This document shows positions 33,032-34,413 of a stretch of 34,413 nt of DNA, in pieces (position 1 is the first letter of the stretch; each line of letters begins with the position of its first letter). The translations under genes and the position numbers were made by a program. This DNA comes from Alphaproteobacteria bacterium. Lineage in GTDB: Bacteria > Pseudomonadota > Alphaproteobacteria > Puniceispirillales > Puniceispirillaceae. The stretch spans positions 1-34,413 of the forward strand of contig JADHLI010000020.1 of assembly GCA_016780775.1 (NCBI GenBank). Direction: 5' to 3'. Under the pieces are notes generated by a model. The model did not search any database, was not told where the DNA came from, and was given only the letters and a program-made list of their open reading frames with translations.

Positions 33032-34075
33032 TTATAATGTGTTCTCTATCTGGGTTATCAGCCTATCCAGTGTAGCACTGATAGCGATAAGGGCGGCACT
33101 ATCCAAATAACCGGTAGCTTTTTTTCCCGCCGCAACGCTACCTTTGGGATTTAAAAACAGGGTTCTATTGACCTCTATTTGCAGGACAGATACGCGTCTT
33201 TCAGCAGATTTATTAAAGCTAAGCCCATAGTGGCGGGTTGTATAGCCGCCGGCATAAGGCGCATTCCACCCCCAGCTATAATTTTGTGAACCCATCACCG
33301 TATCTATTACCTCAACCAGATGGGCAGGCAGGGTTGCACCATGCAGATTGCCAAAGATAAAGTCTGGTAACGCGCGCCGTGGGACAGGGGCTTTTTTCTG
33401 GTTAAATTGGCGCGCAGGGTCTGGCATAGAATGCAAATCTACCAGCAATATATGCGATGCTGTCTCCAGCATTGCCTCTAGCCGGTTTAATAGAAGTGTG
33501 TGATAGGGACGGTGACAGCGGGTGATAATCTGGGCGACTTCATCGGGACTAAAAGGAGCTGAATAAAGCGGCTCTCGCGCAGCGGACAGGCGTGGAATAA
33601 CCCCATAACCTGCGGCAATGTAGGGCTTATATACAGAAGCAGGCTTAAATATCCCTTCTGGGCAAAGCTGTTTATCCATCGCTTCTTCTGGCCGGTTTAA
33701 ATCGCATAAAGCGCGCCCTATTTGCGCAATCAGGGCAGGGCGGTGGGGGGCTGCTAGCATCAGACCCAGAATATCAGTGCCTGTATCTTCTAGCGTACGC
33801 GCGCGTGCTTGGCGAATATCATCAAACCAGCCATGTGGATAGCATCGCCCGCCATGCGGCACCGATAATATGCTTTTGGCTACTGCCTCTCCTTCTACGA
33901 GCAAGGGCTGTGGCAGCGCATCAAAATTAACGCTTATGCTCTCATTTGCAAGCCTCTCCCCATCCAGCGATAGATAATGCAAAGCAGCTTTATTTTGTGT
34001 GCTATCGAAAGCAGGGCCAGTTAGTGGCAGACGCGTGTCAAGGTAGGTTTGTTGTGTCACGTTTTTTTTGAACAT
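33032..34075 (-). CDS. N-formylglutamate amidohydrolase-family protein
   Basis: The 347-aa protein contains SVPHGGRCYP (N-terminal metal-site region), CDLNRPEEAMD, LVDLHSMPDP and NAPYAGGYTTRHYG, the conserved blocks of the FGase/HutG-like amidohydrolase family. Classic members hydrolyse N-formylglutamate at the end of histidine breakdown. No other hut gene is nearby, so another acyl-amino-acid substrate is possible. No ribosome-binding site is obvious at the ATG, and the first 60 residues look poorly conserved. It is convergent with der (8-base gap). Confidence 0.87.
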   Translation of the reverse strand: MFKKNVTQQTYLDTRLPLTGPAFDSTQNKAALHYLSLDGERLANESISVNFDALPQPLLVEGEAVAKSILSVPHGGRCYPHGWFDDIRQARARTLEDTGTDILGLMLAAPHRPALIAQIGRALCDLNRPEEAMDKQLCPEGIFKPASVYKPYIAAGYGVIPRLSAAREPLYSAPFSPDEVAQIITRCHRPYHTLLLNRLEAMLETASHILLVDLHSMPDPARQFNQKKAPVPRRALPDFIFGNLHGATLPAHLVEVIDTVMGSQNYSWGWNAPYAGGYTTRHYGLSFNKSAERRVSVLQIEVNRTLFLNPKGSVAAGKKATGYLDSAALIAISATLDRLITQIENTL

Positions 34076-34174
34076 AGCCCAAACACTACGTGGTTTTCAG
34101 GTGGCTCGGCAAATGAATTAAGCTATCTCTATAATTTTGAATCTTTTATCAGAAAGCCTAACCTTCCTATAAGC

Positions 34175-34202
34175 TTGACTTGATAAGCAATTCGCCTTAA
34201 AT
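34175..34202 (+). promoter_or_regulatory. Sigma70-type promoter for tRNA-Val
   Basis: TTGACT (34175-34180) and TTAAAT (34197-34202) are separated by 16 bases. Transcription would start near 34209, about 45 bases upstream of the tRNA. Confidence 0.6.
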
Positions 34203-34253
34203 CTTGCCCTGCATTGGCACAAAGCGCATCAATGCATGGTTTAGATGGGTTGG

Positions 34254-34328
34254 GGAGCGTTAGCTCAGCGGGAGAGCACCACGTTGACATCGTGGGGGTC
34301 ACTGGTTCAATCCCAGTACGCTTCACCA
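34254..34328 (+). tRNA. tRNA-Val (anticodon GAC)
   Basis: A full cloverleaf can be drawn: acceptor GGAGCGT/ACGCTTC (one G-U pair), D stem GCTC/GAGC, anticodon stem CCACG/CGTGG with loop TTGACAT (GAC at 34286-34288), T stem ACTGG/CCAGT with TTCAATC, discriminator A, and CCA encoded at 34326-34328. It reads GUC and GUU valine codons. It has its own promoter and a hairpin downstream. No integrase lies next to it in the window. Confidence 0.97.
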
Positions 34329-34345
34329 TCTAAAAGCCCAAGTAT

Positions 34346-34365
34346 ACAGCGCCTTTTGGCGCTGT
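34346..34365 (+). terminator. Hairpin downstream of tRNA-Val
   Basis: ACAGCGCC (34346-34353), loop TTTT, GGCGCTGT (34358-34365): a perfect 8-bp GC-rich stem 18 bases after the tRNA. TGTGC and then TTTTT follow, so it resembles an intrinsic terminator with a displaced U-tract. Confidence 0.65.
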
Positions 34366-34394
34366 TGTGCTTTTTGGGGTGTTTTCAAAAAAGT

Positions 34395-34413
34395 TTAGTC
34401 TTCATCTTCACTA
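34395..34413 (-). CDS. C-terminal end of a minus-strand gene (partial)
   Basis: On the minus strand the last bases read S-E-D-E-D followed by TAA (34395-34397). An acidic tail ending close to a tRNA hairpin is plausible for a real protein that begins beyond the window. Six codons are far too few to identify it. Confidence 0.3.

Noticed and set aside
34254-34328. tRNA-Val considered as an attachment site of a second island
   Set aside because: No integrase or repeated tRNA 3' end was seen in the window.
34129-34329. 66-codon minus-strand ORF across tRNA-Val
   Set aside because: It reads through the tRNA and its promoter; such ORFs are a common annotation artefact over tRNAs.

Overview
The window looks like an alphaproteobacterial chromosome carrying one recent insertion. 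Evidence for the host is the set of small alphaproteobacteria-type proteins (DUF3126-like, DUF2794-like), the YfgM-like/BamB-like/Der cluster, a carnitine-type dioxygenase and the two-subunit XdhA/XdhB xanthine dehydrogenase. A marine, modest-GC lineage such as SAR116 is possible, but that is inference. Functions were assigned by reading motifs only; no database search was run.

Region 1 (about 117-10756) is a genomic island of about 10.6 kb in the 3' end of guaA (GMP synthase). Its left end rebuilds the guaA C-terminus. A tyrosine integrase follows directly. A 21-bp imperfect copy of the guaA end, still reading G-T-I-E-W-E-stop, lies at 10736-10756. The cargo is AT-rich: a complete type I restriction-modification operon (hsdM-hsdS-hsdR, minus strand), a resolvase/invertase-family serine recombinase with a repeat-rich control region, four small proteins I could not assign with confidence, and about 0.7 kb without a convincing gene that is packed with perfect hairpins (8051-8735). 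That last stretch is the best candidate for an undescribed element, a large structured RNA.

Region 2 (10757-14016) is the chromosome that originally followed guaA: a small membrane-protein gene broken by an in-frame TAG, an SMR efflux protein, a gamma-butyrobetaine-hydroxylase-like dioxygenase and a lipoprotein of the metallo-beta-lactamase fold.

Region 3 (14017-28202) is mostly a purine salvage and catabolism locus. It has an MFS transporter behind a terminator-like leader hairpin, a complete BMP-type nucleoside/purine ABC transporter (ATPase, two permeases, binding protein) and xdhA-xdhB-xdhC. Converging on these is a minus-strand operon of two Lin0512-like paralogues and a guanine/8-oxoguanine deaminase. 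The deaminase has a collagen-like Gly-X-Y insert encoded by five 18-bp tandem repeats. A LysE-type exporter is divergent from that operon. Together they would import purine nucleosides or bases, deaminate guanine-type bases to xanthine or urate-type products, and oxidise hypoxanthine/xanthine.

Region 4 (28203-34413) is conserved housekeeping: three small conserved proteins, a YfgM-like TPR protein, a BamB-like lipoprotein and Der GTPase in a tight operon, an N-formylglutamate amidohydrolase-family protein, a tRNA-Val(GAC) with its own promoter and a downstream hairpin, and the edge of one further minus-strand gene.
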